Shown: piece after piece, positions 3,840-9,947 of the stretch
How positions within the stretch are numbered: position 1 is the first letter of the stretch
Layout: every line of letters begins with the position of its first letter
Assembly (NCBI GenBank): GCA_007128675.1
Contig: SKWY01000162.1
Coordinates: 1 to 9,947 of the forward strand
Length of the DNA stretch: 9,947 bases
Reading direction: 5' to 3'
From: Deltaproteobacteria bacterium
GTDB lineage: Bacteria; Myxococcota; Myxococcia; SLRQ01
Notes under the pieces: model-generated
What the model was told of the DNA's origin: nothing
The model's database searches: none
The model's input: the letters and a program-made list of their open reading frames with translations, nothing else
Translations under genes and position numbers: made by a program

Positions 3840-6215
3840 ATGCCAAGACCAGAAGGCCTCACCCTTACAACGATGGTAGGCGATCGTGAATTTTCCATGA
3901 GCACTGGACGATACGCCAAGCAGTCAGCCGGTTCGGTCTGGGTTCGTTACGGCGACAGCGTGATAATGATAAACGCCAACCGCGAGCCCAAACCCAAGGA
4001 AGGCGCCGACTTTTTGCCTCTGACCGTCAACTACGAGGAAAAGCTGGCGGGTAGCGGCCGAATTCCAGGGTCGTTCTTTCGGCGCGAGGGAAGGCCCACC
4101 GAGAAGGAGACCCTTACCTCTCGAATAGTGGATAGGGCCATCCGCCCTCTCTTCGACGAAGGCTGGGCCCACGAGACTCAGGTGATAGCGAGCGTTCTTT
4201 CCTTCGATAACGAGAACGAGCCGGACAGCCTCGCTCTCACCGGCGCCTCCGCGGCCCTATGCATCAGTGATATTGCCTACCGAGTCCCTATAGCGGGCGC
4301 TAGAATCGGGCGAATCGACGGCGAGCTGATAGTGAACCCCACCTTCGAGCAGCGCGACAAAGGCGATCTCGACCTGTTCGTTGCCGCGAGCCGGGACGCC
4401 ATCGTGATGGTGGAGGGTGGCGCCGAGGAGCTGGGCGAGGACGTGATGGTCGAGGCTCTCGAGCTAGGCAAGCGCTCCTGCCTTCCTCTGATCGAGATTC
4501 AAGAGGAGCTGATGGCGAAGGTTGGGAAGGAGAAGCTGCCGGTTGTCAAGACGGAGCTGCCGAAAGAGATCGAGGATGAGGTTCGGGAGTTCGTATGGCC
4601 AAGGCTCAAGGAGGCTTTCGGTATTGGCGAGAAGATAGAGCGATACGCCGCTCTTGGTGAGCTCAAGCAAGAGTTCCTCTCTCACTTCACCGAGAAGCTT
4701 GGAGAGGAAGTCTTTGCCGAGAAGGAGAGCTTCTACAAGCAGGCCTACTCCAATGCCAAGTACGATTTCCCACGTCGCATGATCCTCGAGGAGAAGCGGC
4801 GCATTGGCGACCGAGGCCCAAGCGATGTTCGAGAGATCTGGTGCGAGGTCGGAGTGTTGCCGCGGGTTCATGGCTCGGCGATCTTCACGAGAGGAGAGAC
4901 TCAGTCTCTCTGCTCCGTGACGCTCGGGACCGGACAGGACGAGCAGCGCATCGAGGGCCTCTCCGGAATGTCGTTCAAGAACTTCATGCTGCACTACAAC
5001 TTCCCTCCGTACTCGGTAGGTGAGGTTCGAAGGTTCATGGGTGTTGGCCGGCGAGAGGTCGGTCACGGGGCTCTCGCGGAACGAGCGGTGCAGAACGCCA
5101 TTCCCCACAAGGGAGAGGGTTTCCCGTACACCGTGAGGGTGGTCTCCGACATTACCGAGTCGAATGGCTCGTCCTCCATGGCAACGGTTTGTGGCTCGAC
5201 CCTGGCCTTGATGGACGCTGGCGTGCAGATCAGCTCTCCTGTCGCCGGGATCGCAATGGGGCTGATCATGGAGGGCGATGATTATGTGGTTCTCTCGGAC
5301 ATCCTCGGCGACGAGGATCATCTTGGAGACATGGACTTCAAGGTCTGCGGAACCGAGAAGGGCATCACCTCCATCCAGATGGACATCAAGTGTCCCGGTC
5401 TAACCCGAGAGATCATGTCGGAGGCGCTCCATCAGGCGCGCGAGGGAAGGCTCCACATCTTGAAGGAGATGGCGAAGACAATCGCGGAGCCGAGGCCGGA
5501 GCTGTCGCAGTGGGCCCCTCGAATCGAGACGATCAAGGTGAAGCCCGAGCGGATCAAGGACATCATCGGCCCCGGTGGAAAGATTATTCGCGATATCACC
5601 GCCCGTACGAACACCAACATCGAGATCGAGGATAGCGGCTCCGTCCATATCGCTTCTCCCAACGCGGCGGACGTGGAGGCGGCGATCAAGCTGATCAGGG
5701 AGCTGACGGCAGAGCCCGAGATCGAGAAGGTCTATCTGGGTACGGTACGAAAGATCATGGACTTCGGCGCATTCGTCGAGATTCTGCCCGGGACCGATGG
5801 CCTCGTACATATCTCCGAGCTCTCCGACAAGCGAGTCGAGAAGGTGACCGACGTCCTCAACGAGGGCGATGAGGTCCTGGTCAAGGTGCTCTCCATCGAT
5901 CGCCAAGGGAAGATTCGCCTCTCACGAAAGGCGGCACTTGCCGAGACGGCCGAGGGAGGCTCGACGGAAGAGACCGGCGAAAAAGAGGACGCGGGCGAAA
6001 GGGAACGCGGAGCGGAGAAGGCCGAGGGCCGCGGCGACAGGTCGGCTAGGCGCGAGCGTCGAGACGGTGACGACGATGGTGATGGGAAGCAGCGCCAAAG
6101 GCGCCGCCGCCGCAGGGGCGGCGACCGTCCTCGCCAGGGCTCCGAGGCGGACGGCGAAAAGCACGAAGGCCGCTCACAAGCCGATAAGGGCTCCGAGCGG
6201 CCGGCCGAGGATTGA
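3840..6215 (+). CDS. pnp: Polyribonucleotide nucleotidyltransferase (PNPase)
   Basis: PNPase is a trimeric 3'-5' phosphorolytic exoribonuclease that degrades mRNA in the cytoplasm and can add tails. The 791-residue product has all domains in order: first RNase PH domain (about 8-140), helical linker (about 240-310), and second RNase PH domain (about 320-545). The second domain has FMGVGRREVGHGALAERA (389-406), SNGSSSMATVCGSTLALMDAG (431-451) and the catalytic acidic motif DEDHLGDMDFK (481-491, Asp481 and Asp487). Then come KH (RIKDIIGPGGKIIRDIT, 561-577) and S1 (624-688, GTVRKIMDFGAFVEI). Beyond S1 is an extra tail of about 95 residues, first acidic then Arg-rich (QRQRRRRRRGG), not found in the 711-residue Escherichia coli enzyme. 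The ATG at 3840 was chosen for its Shine-Dalgarno and because the family N-terminus begins just after it; the frame is open back to 3648 but that part is not family-like. Confidence 0.98.
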   Translation: MPRPEGLTLTTMVGDREFSMSTGRYAKQSAGSVWVRYGDSVIMINANREPKPKEGADFLPLTVNYEEKLAGSGRIPGSFFRREGRPTEKETLTSRIVDRAIRPLFDEGWAHETQVIASVLSFDNENEPDSLALTGASAALCISDIAYRVPIAGARIGRIDGELIVNPTFEQRDKGDLDLFVAASRDAIVMVEGGAEELGEDVMVEALELGKRSCLPLIEIQEELMAKVGKEKLPVVKTELPKEIEDEVREFVWPRLKEAFGIGEKIERYAALGELKQEFLSHFTEKLGEEVFAEKESFYKQAYSNAKYDFPRRMILEEKRRIGDRGPSDVREIWCEVGVLPRVHGSAIFTRGETQSLCSVTLGTGQDEQRIEGLSGMSFKNFMLHYNFPPYSVGEVRRFMGVGRREVGHGALAERAVQNAIPHKGEGFPYTVRVVSDITESNGSSSMATVCGSTLALMDAGVQISSPVAGIAMGLIMEGDDYVVLSDILGDEDHLGDMDFKVCGTEKGITSIQMDIKCPGLTREIMSEALHQAREGRLHILKEMAKTIAEPRPELSQWAPRIETIKVKPERIKDIIGPGGKIIRDITARTNTNIEIEDSGSVHIASPNAADVEAAIKLIRELTAEPEIEKVYLGTVRKIMDFGAFVEILPGTDGLVHISELSDKRVEKVTDVLNEGDEVLVKVLSIDRQGKIRLSRKAALAETAEGGSTEETGEKEDAGERERGAEKAEGRGDRSARRERRDGDDDGDGKQRQRRRRRRGGDRPRQGSEADGEKHEGRSQADKGSERPAED

Positions 6216-6330
6216 TTCCGGGTAATCGCGGCCTGTCCACCGCTGCCCTTGGGATGCCTACGCGTACTTGGCGCTCACTCCCTTGGCCCTCCTTTAGAGG
6301 CGCCGTGGGAGCGCGCCGCCCTCGGGGTGG

Positions 6331-6363
6331 GGCCCGCGAGCTCCGGATGTGCGGGCCTTATTG
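6331..6363 (+). terminator. Candidate terminator of pnp
   Basis: GGCCCGC (6331-6337) pairs perfectly with GCGGGCC (6351-6357) around a 13-base loop, followed by the T-rich TTATTG. It lies about 115 bases past the pnp stop. The T-tract is imperfect, so strength is uncertain. Confidence 0.5.
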
Positions 6364-6417
6364 CGTTGCCTCGCGGCGGCATTTTGTGAGTGTCCCGGGT
6401 TGATACGGCTCACCAGG

Positions 6418-6449
6418 GCCGGGCGTGATCCTGTGTCGCTCCCGGCTTT
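6418..6449. terminator. Second hairpin in the convergent pnp / trmO gap
   Basis: GCCGGG (6418-6423) pairs with CCCGGC (6441-6446), with CG/CG (6424-6425, 6437-6438) inside. TTTC follows on the plus strand. It sits 20 bases before the trmO stop codon seen from the other side, so it may serve as a back-up terminator for pnp or as a 3' end for trmO, although there is no T-tract on the minus strand. The rest of 6216-6465 shows no gene. Confidence 0.35.
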
Positions 6450-6465
6450 CGTGGCGACATGGTCG

Positions 6466-7041
6466 CTACTCTTCCCTCATCCTAGAGAGCGGGGCCTGGA
6501 AGCGTGAGTCGGCTACCGACCGATCCTCGGTGTTATCGTCCAGCCAGCCGGCCCTAGACTTCGGATGCGCGTCGAATTTGGGATGATAGGGTTTGATATC
6601 TATTAGAGGCGTGTCATTCAGGATATCCACGTCCGAGACATGGAGGATTCCGCCCTCTCGCCCCAACAGCCTCACGACGGAAATGCCTATGGGATTCGGC
6701 CGGCAGGGAGCACGAGTGGCAAATAGGCCCCGTTCCTGAACGTCCATGTATGGAACTACCCTCGGACGGAAGGGCGCCGCCTTGTCCATCCAGTAGAGCA
6801 GCCATATGTGCTCGAAGCCTTCGATGTCCTCGAGGGCGCCGATATAGGGCTCCTCCACGATGATCCGGCCCTTCACATCCTTTGCAAAGGAAGGCTGGAT
6901 AGGTGTGCCTCGCTGCTCCACGAAAGGGGTCTGCACTCGGCCGATAATCTCGAGCCGGGCCTCGAGAATTCTTTGATTTTCGGGATTCACGTCATCATCC
7001 TCTTTGAAAAGAGATCGAGGCTTTCCCTGGTCTGAAGCCAT
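6466..7041 (-). CDS. trmO: tRNA (N6-threonylcarbamoyladenosine37-N6)-methyltransferase TrmO/TsaA-type
   Basis: TrmO (YaeB, formerly TsaA, UPF0066) uses S-adenosylmethionine to methylate t6A37 of threonine tRNAs and so aids decoding of ACY codons. The 191-residue product carries the family core: EIIGRVQTPF (31-40), GFEHIWLLYW (75-84), the signature RGLFATRAPCRPNPIGIS (104-121) and the second signature DILNDTPLIDIKPY (139-152). These line the SAM-binding dimer interface of a single-sheet beta barrel. It is the short form: the C-terminal domain of the 235-residue Escherichia coli protein is missing. Some short homologues may act on other substrates, so the exact tRNA target is less sure than the fold. 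The ATG at 7041 is the only usable start; the site before it is weak (CGGA). It is convergent with pnp and appears monocistronic. Confidence 0.92.
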   Translation of the reverse strand: MASDQGKPRSLFKEDDDVNPENQRILEARLEIIGRVQTPFVEQRGTPIQPSFAKDVKGRIIVEEPYIGALEDIEGFEHIWLLYWMDKAAPFRPRVVPYMDVQERGLFATRAPCRPNPIGISVVRLLGREGGILHVSDVDILNDTPLIDIKPYHPKFDAHPKSRAGWLDDNTEDRSVADSRFQAPLSRMREE

Positions 7042-7067
7042 TATTCCGAGAACCGAGCTGGCTCCGG

Positions 7068-7081
7068 TGGCATCGATGCCA
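7068..7081. promoter_or_regulatory. Perfect 14-bp palindrome in the trmO leader
   Basis: TGGCATCGATGCCA is perfectly self-complementary. It lies about 30 bases upstream of the trmO start and downstream of its proposed promoter, so it could be a repressor operator or an mRNA stem. Nothing in the window identifies a binding protein. Confidence 0.35.
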
Positions 7082-7121
7082 AGGCATACACGCTCTCTCT
7101 GCCGCTGTTGGCTTCAGAAAA

Positions 7122-7150
7122 ATATGACCATATGTCGGAAAACGAAACAA
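7122..7150 (-). promoter_or_regulatory. Candidate sigma-70 promoter of trmO
   Basis: On the minus strand TTGTTT (7150-7145) is followed after 17 bases by TCATAT (7127-7122), in one of the few AT-rich patches of the window. The -10 box overlaps an inverted repeat, ATATG-AC-CATAT (7122-7133), which might be an operator. Confidence 0.4.
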
Positions 7151-7186
7151 GGGCTGGGGCCGAATCGGGATAGGAGTCATGGGCAA

Positions 7187-7376
7187 GTCTGCCGTGCGCG
7201 GGCGGAATCGCGCCGTGCCGGCCTCTCGAGGAGGGACGGCGCTTGAGGTTTGTCGTGCGCGGGCGGAATCGCGCCGTGCCGGCCTCTCGAGGAGGGACGG
7301 CGCTTAAAGTTTGTCGTGCGCGGGCGGAATCGCGCCGTGCCGGCCTCTCGAGGAGGGACGGCGCTTAGTGTTTGTC
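7187..7376. repeat. Three tandem 61-bp repeats with a variable triplet
   Basis: Copies lie at 7194-7254, 7255-7315 and 7316-7376. By direct comparison, 58 of 61 bases are identical in all three, and the only differences are in one triplet at unit positions 52-54: GAG, AAA and AGT (7245-7247, 7306-7308, 7367-7369). A degenerate start of the unit (GTCTGCC for GTTTGTC) precedes copy one at 7187-7193, and a decayed fourth copy appears to begin at 7377. Each unit can form a hairpin: GCGCCGT (unit 17-23) with ACGGCGC (43-49), with CCTC/GAGG inside. A smaller stem, GCGCG/CGCGC, competes with it. The period of 61 argues against coding. It may be an intergenic palindromic (REP/BIME-like) element or a structured RNA. 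Confidence 0.95.
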
Positions 7377-7437
7377 GGGCGCGGTTGGGAGCGGGGAAAA
7401 AAGCGAGCGCGAGAGAAGGGGCTTTGCAAACCCCGGC

Positions 7438-7466
7438 TTGACATGATCTCCTTCTCCGTCTGTATT
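7438..7466 (+). promoter_or_regulatory. Candidate sigma-70 promoter of the transporter gene
   Basis: A perfect -35 box TTGACA (7438-7443), a 17-base spacer, then TGTATT (7461-7466), which matches at four of six positions. Transcription would start near 7473, giving a leader of about 115 bases. The repeat array ends about 60 bases upstream, so it would not be in the transporter message from this promoter. Confidence 0.5.
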
Positions 7467-7564
7467 GCCGGAGTACTGGTTGGGGAGAGCCGCGTCCGTT
7501 TCTCTAGTCCTCGCCCGAGGTTCACCCGGACGCTCTTGGACGGGCGGTGCTTCCATTGCTCTTC

Positions 7565-7580
7565 CCTCTTGAAGAGGAGG
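7565..7580 (+). promoter_or_regulatory. Transporter ribosome binding site with overlapping hairpin
   Basis: AGGAGG (7575-7580) lies seven bases before the GTG at 7588 and fixes that start. CCTCT (7565-7569) pairs with AGAGG (7573-7577) around a TGA loop and covers half of the site, so translation may be damped. Confidence 0.5.
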
Positions 7581-7587
7581 CAAGAAA

Positions 7588-8976
7588 GTGATCAGCCACA
7601 AGGGGCAGCCCCTATTACAGCCGGAGACGGATTCAGGAGAACCGGGGCCTCCGAGGGAGGTGTGGGGGAGCAAGCTTGGTTTCGTACTCGCGGCGGTCGG
7701 CAGTGCGGTGGGCCTGGGGAATATGTGGCGCTTTCCCTATATAGCCGCCGACAGTGGAGGGGCGGCCTTCGTGGTCCTCTATATTTTGCTGCTGCTCTTC
7801 ATCGGCCTTCCCGTTCTTCTGGCGGAGCTTGCCATTGGAAGGAGCACCCGCCTGTCGCCGATAGGGGCCCTTCGAGCGAGCGGTGGCAAGAGGTGGGCGC
7901 CGCTTGGAATGCTATTTGTGGCCACCGGCTTCTTGATCCTCGCCTACTACTCGGTGATAGCCGGCTGGACCGTGCGCTACGCCATCGATGCCTTGGTGAC
8001 CGGCTTCCCCGCCGATCCGGGGGCCCGCTTCGGAGAGATCGCGTCGGGAGGCGGCGCTGTATTCTTCCATCTTCTCTTCGTGGGGATCACCGCTCTGATC
8101 GTGATGGGAGGAGTGAAGAAGGGCATAGAGCGGGCGGCAGTGATTCTCATGCCCACGTTGATCCTCATTCTGCTCGGTATAGCTATCTGGGCAGCGACTC
8201 TCGATGGCTGCCGCGAGGGATACGCGTTCTACCTTCGGCCTTCCGTGGATGACCTGCTCAATCCAAGCATCCTCGCTCGCGCGGCCGGGCAGGCCTTCTT
8301 CTCCTTGAGCCTCGGCATGGGGGCGATGCTCACCTATGCCTCCTATCTATCGAGACGCGAGGACATCAACGGCGAAGCCTGCGTCATCGCCGGTGCCGAC
8401 TTCGGGATAGCGTTCGTCGCCGGCCTAGCCATCTTCCCGATCATCGCGGCATTGAGCCTCTTTGGAGATGTAGGCGAGAGCACCATCGGCGCTTTGTTCA
8501 TCGCGTTGCCCACGGCCTTCGAAGCCATGGGAGGTGTGGGAAGAGCGGTGGGCATTCTCTTCTTGGTGGCGCTCGTGGTTGGCGCGTTGACAAGCGCCAT
8601 CTCTTTGCTGGAGGTCGTCACTTCCTCGGTAATGGACGAGCTGAAGGCCTCGAGGCGCAAGGCGGCGCTTCTGACCGGAGGAGCTATTGCTCTGATCGGC
8701 ATCCTGCCCGCTCTCTCACTGGGCGCCCTCGACATCATGGACCACCTGGCCGGCGATGTCTTCTTGGTCTTCGGCGCCCTCTTGTTGGCGCTTTTCGTGG
8801 GGTGGAGGATGAAGGGGGCTACCGACGAGCTGAGCGTGGGCAGCCGGCCGATCTTCGTAAGGCTCTTGCCCTTGTGGCGCTTCTTGCTCCGCTTCGTGAT
8901 TCCTCCGGTGCTCTTGATAGTCTTCTTTACCAGTGTGATGGCCGCGCTGAAGGCTCTTGGCATCATGGCCGACTGA
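7588..8976 (+). CDS. Sodium-dependent transporter of the SNF/NSS family (LeuT fold)
   Basis: This family imports amino acids or related amines across the inner membrane with sodium. The 462-residue product has the usual prokaryotic length and about 11-12 membrane segments. The TM1 signature is complete: WGSKLGFVLAAVGSAVGLGN (26-45) followed by MWRFPY (46-51), with Ala40 and Asn45 at the LeuT Na1 ligands. TM6 has the unwound AFFSLSLGMGAMLTYASY (236-253), where Ser239 replaces LeuT Thr254. TM8 has GALTSAISLLE (332-342), with Thr335 and Ser336 as Na2 ligands. The first 25 residues are hydrophilic. The GTG start is supported by a strong AGGAGG site. The substrate cannot be told from sequence; the closest known types are tyrosine, tryptophan and hydrophobic amino-acid carriers (TnaT, Tyt1, MhsT). 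It ends 28 bases from the end of the convergent prsW-like gene. Confidence 0.95.
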   Translation: MISHKGQPLLQPETDSGEPGPPREVWGSKLGFVLAAVGSAVGLGNMWRFPYIAADSGGAAFVVLYILLLLFIGLPVLLAELAIGRSTRLSPIGALRASGGKRWAPLGMLFVATGFLILAYYSVIAGWTVRYAIDALVTGFPADPGARFGEIASGGGAVFFHLLFVGITALIVMGGVKKGIERAAVILMPTLILILLGIAIWAATLDGCREGYAFYLRPSVDDLLNPSILARAAGQAFFSLSLGMGAMLTYASYLSRREDINGEACVIAGADFGIAFVAGLAIFPIIAALSLFGDVGESTIGALFIALPTAFEAMGGVGRAVGILFLVALVVGALTSAISLLEVVTSSVMDELKASRRKAALLTGGAIALIGILPALSLGALDIMDHLAGDVFLVFGALLLALFVGWRMKGATDELSVGSRPIFVRLLPLWRFLLRFVIPPVLLIVFFTSVMAALKALGIMAD

Positions 8977-9004
8977 AGAAGAGACTGGACCTAGCCGCGC
9001 AGCA

Positions 9005-9947
9005 TCACCCTGCCCGATCGACGCCTTCCGCTCTCGCGATAGGGATGGCTCGCAGCACCTCTCTTGCGGGCACGAAGCCTGGAGGAAGACCTTGGAGCAG
9101 TCGACCGATTTCGTGGCGTAGGCTCTCTATGTCTCGTGTGTAGACATCCCGTCTTTCGCCTCCAGCTATCTCTAGCTGGTGATGCCTGAAAGCAAGAAGC
9201 GTGGCTGCTCTGATGTATGGCTCGTGGGGAACATTCCCTGGCAGCCAGCCCTTGCGACGCCGCTTCGACCAGTAGGGTATTATCTCCGCATGCTCGATGG
9301 GGAGCACGCCGCGGACCGCCTCGTCTCTAAGATGGCGGCGAATCAGAGCGTGCTCCCGCGCAAGAGACATCTGCGTGATCACGAGCATCAGCGCCGTCGT
9401 CCCCGCCACGAGCCCCATCCCGAGGATAATGGGAATGGGTCCAAGGCTCCCTATGGAACCAACACCCGAGGAGGCTATGGCAAGTCCGTTCCAAATAGCG
9501 TGGTTCAGGACGGCGAGCCCGTAGCCAAGGCCGATCCCGACCACCCACCTTTTCGAGCCTTTCCTGTGACGAACCCAGCCGATGCACATCCCGAGCAAGG
9601 CGCTGGAGATGCAATGGACCATGGAGCTGAAGAGGGTTCGCACTACTATCGTGCCCATCAAGGCCTCTGGACCCGCAACCGCCGCCATCACGTAGTAGAG
9701 AAGGTTCTCCACCGTCGCGAAACCCAGGCCCACCGCCGCTCCGTATATCAGCCCGTCGGTCTCATTGTCGAAGTTCTTGTTCAGTATCAAGGGAAGGAAG
9801 ACGAGCCCTTTGGTCAGCTCTTCCACAAGCGGCGCGAAAACCACGATGTCGAAGATCTGCCCGGCGGTGGGACCGGTGACGACATGGGCGATTATCGACA
9901 AGGGCGCAGCCAGAATCATGGCCAAGAAGGTGCTTCCCAGCGCTCCA
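9005..9947 (-). CDS. PrsW-family intramembrane protease, partial at its N-terminus
   Basis: PrsW proteins are multi-pass membrane proteases of the CAAX-protease-like superfamily. In Bacillus subtilis PrsW makes the first cut in the anti-sigma factor RsiW. Counting from the TTG at 9925, the conserved motifs are APLVEELTK (31-39, the Glu-Glu-x-x-Lys pair at 35-36), GFATVEN (68-74), SMVHCISSALLG (101-112, His104) and LNHAIWN (140-146). These are spread over about six membrane segments up to residue 187. A cytoplasmic tail of about 115 residues follows, with a charged ESLRHEIGRLL helix. The frame is open from 9925 to the window edge with no stop, the visible ATG/TTG codons fall inside a membrane segment, and PrsW proteins have more sequence before the EE motif, so the true start is outside. 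Target and function here are unknown. Confidence 0.88.
   Translation of the reverse strand, partial: GALGSTFLAMILAAPLSIIAHVVTGPTAGQIFDIVVFAPLVEELTKGLVFLPLILNKNFDNETDGLIYGAAVGLGFATVENLLYYVMAAVAGPEALMGTIVVRTLFSSMVHCISSALLGMCIGWVRHRKGSKRWVVGIGLGYGLAVLNHAIWNGLAIASSGVGSIGSLGPIPIILGMGLVAGTTALMLVITQMSLAREHALIRRHLRDEAVRGVLPIEHAEIIPYWSKRRRKGWLPGNVPHEPYIRAATLLAFRHHQLEIAGGERRDVYTRDIESLRHEIGRLLQGLPPGFVPAREVLRAIPIARAEGVDRAG

Larger units (their letters stand above)
7042..7587. other. Long divergent intergenic region, trmO / transporter
   Basis: These 546 bases hold no credible gene. Open frames that cross 7194-7376 owe their length to the 61-base repeats, and because 61 is not a multiple of three each copy is read in a new frame. 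The region contains, from left to right, a 14-bp palindrome, an AT-rich trmO promoter, the repeat array, and a promoter and leader for the transporter. Each is listed separately. Confidence 0.6.

Noticed and set aside
4464..5321. Minus-strand open frame of 285 codons inside pnp
   Set aside because: It is fully antisense to the catalytic half of PNPase, with no start signal or recognisable motif.
6386..6413. GTGAG/CTCAC inverted repeat as trmO terminator
   Set aside because: Only five pairs with a long loop, and on the trmO strand it is followed by A residues rather than T.
7194..7376. CRISPR array
   Set aside because: The copies are head-to-tail with only three variable bases between 58-base constant parts; there is no room for spacers and no cas gene is present.
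7311..8252. Long plus-strand open frame of 313 codons crossing the repeats and the first half of the transporter
   Set aside because: It has no Shine-Dalgarno, its first part is repeat sequence that also appears in another frame, and the rest is the out-of-frame shadow of a clear transporter gene.

Overview
The window is GC-rich DNA from a Gram-negative bacterium. It has a membrane-anchored MltG lytic transglycosylase, the conserved rpsO-pnp pair and a candidate sigma-54 promoter. Together with the type III secretion flavour of two genes this fits a lineage near the former Deltaproteobacteria (Myxococcota, Desulfobacterota and relatives), but that placement is inference and no marker here settles it. 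No transposase, integrase, tRNA, rRNA or CRISPR array was seen.

Layout. 1-218: non-coding tail downstream of mltG. 219-1283 (minus): mltG. 1284-1646: divergent control region with a candidate sigma-70 promoter for mltG, overlapping inverted repeats and a candidate sigma-54 promoter pointing right. 1647-2908 (plus): a tight two-gene unit. The first gene encodes a 236-residue protein whose last 20 residues resemble the C-terminus of the type III secretion needle protein PrgI. The second encodes a TPR protein of the size and layout of type III secretion chaperones. 2909-3244: terminator, promoter and structured leader of rpsO. 3245-3517: rpsO. 3518-3839: structured pnp leader with mutually exclusive pairings. 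3840-6215: pnp with a long charged tail. 6216-6465: convergent gap with two hairpins. 6466-7041 (minus): trmO/tsaA-type tRNA methyltransferase. 7042-7587: divergent intergenic region with an AT-rich trmO promoter, a 14-bp palindrome, three 61-bp tandem repeats and a strong promoter for the next gene. 7588-8976 (plus): sodium-dependent amino-acid transporter of the SNF/NSS family. 9005-9947 (minus): PrsW-family membrane protease, cut by the window edge.

Most of these genes are housekeeping: peptidoglycan synthesis, translation, RNA decay, tRNA modification. The unusual part is the needle-like/TPR pair between mltG and rpsO. It looks like an orphan secretion-substrate and chaperone module with its own alternative-sigma promoter and no other secretion genes in view. 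The second unexpected feature is the 61-bp repeat, in which 58 bases are fixed and one triplet differs in every copy.
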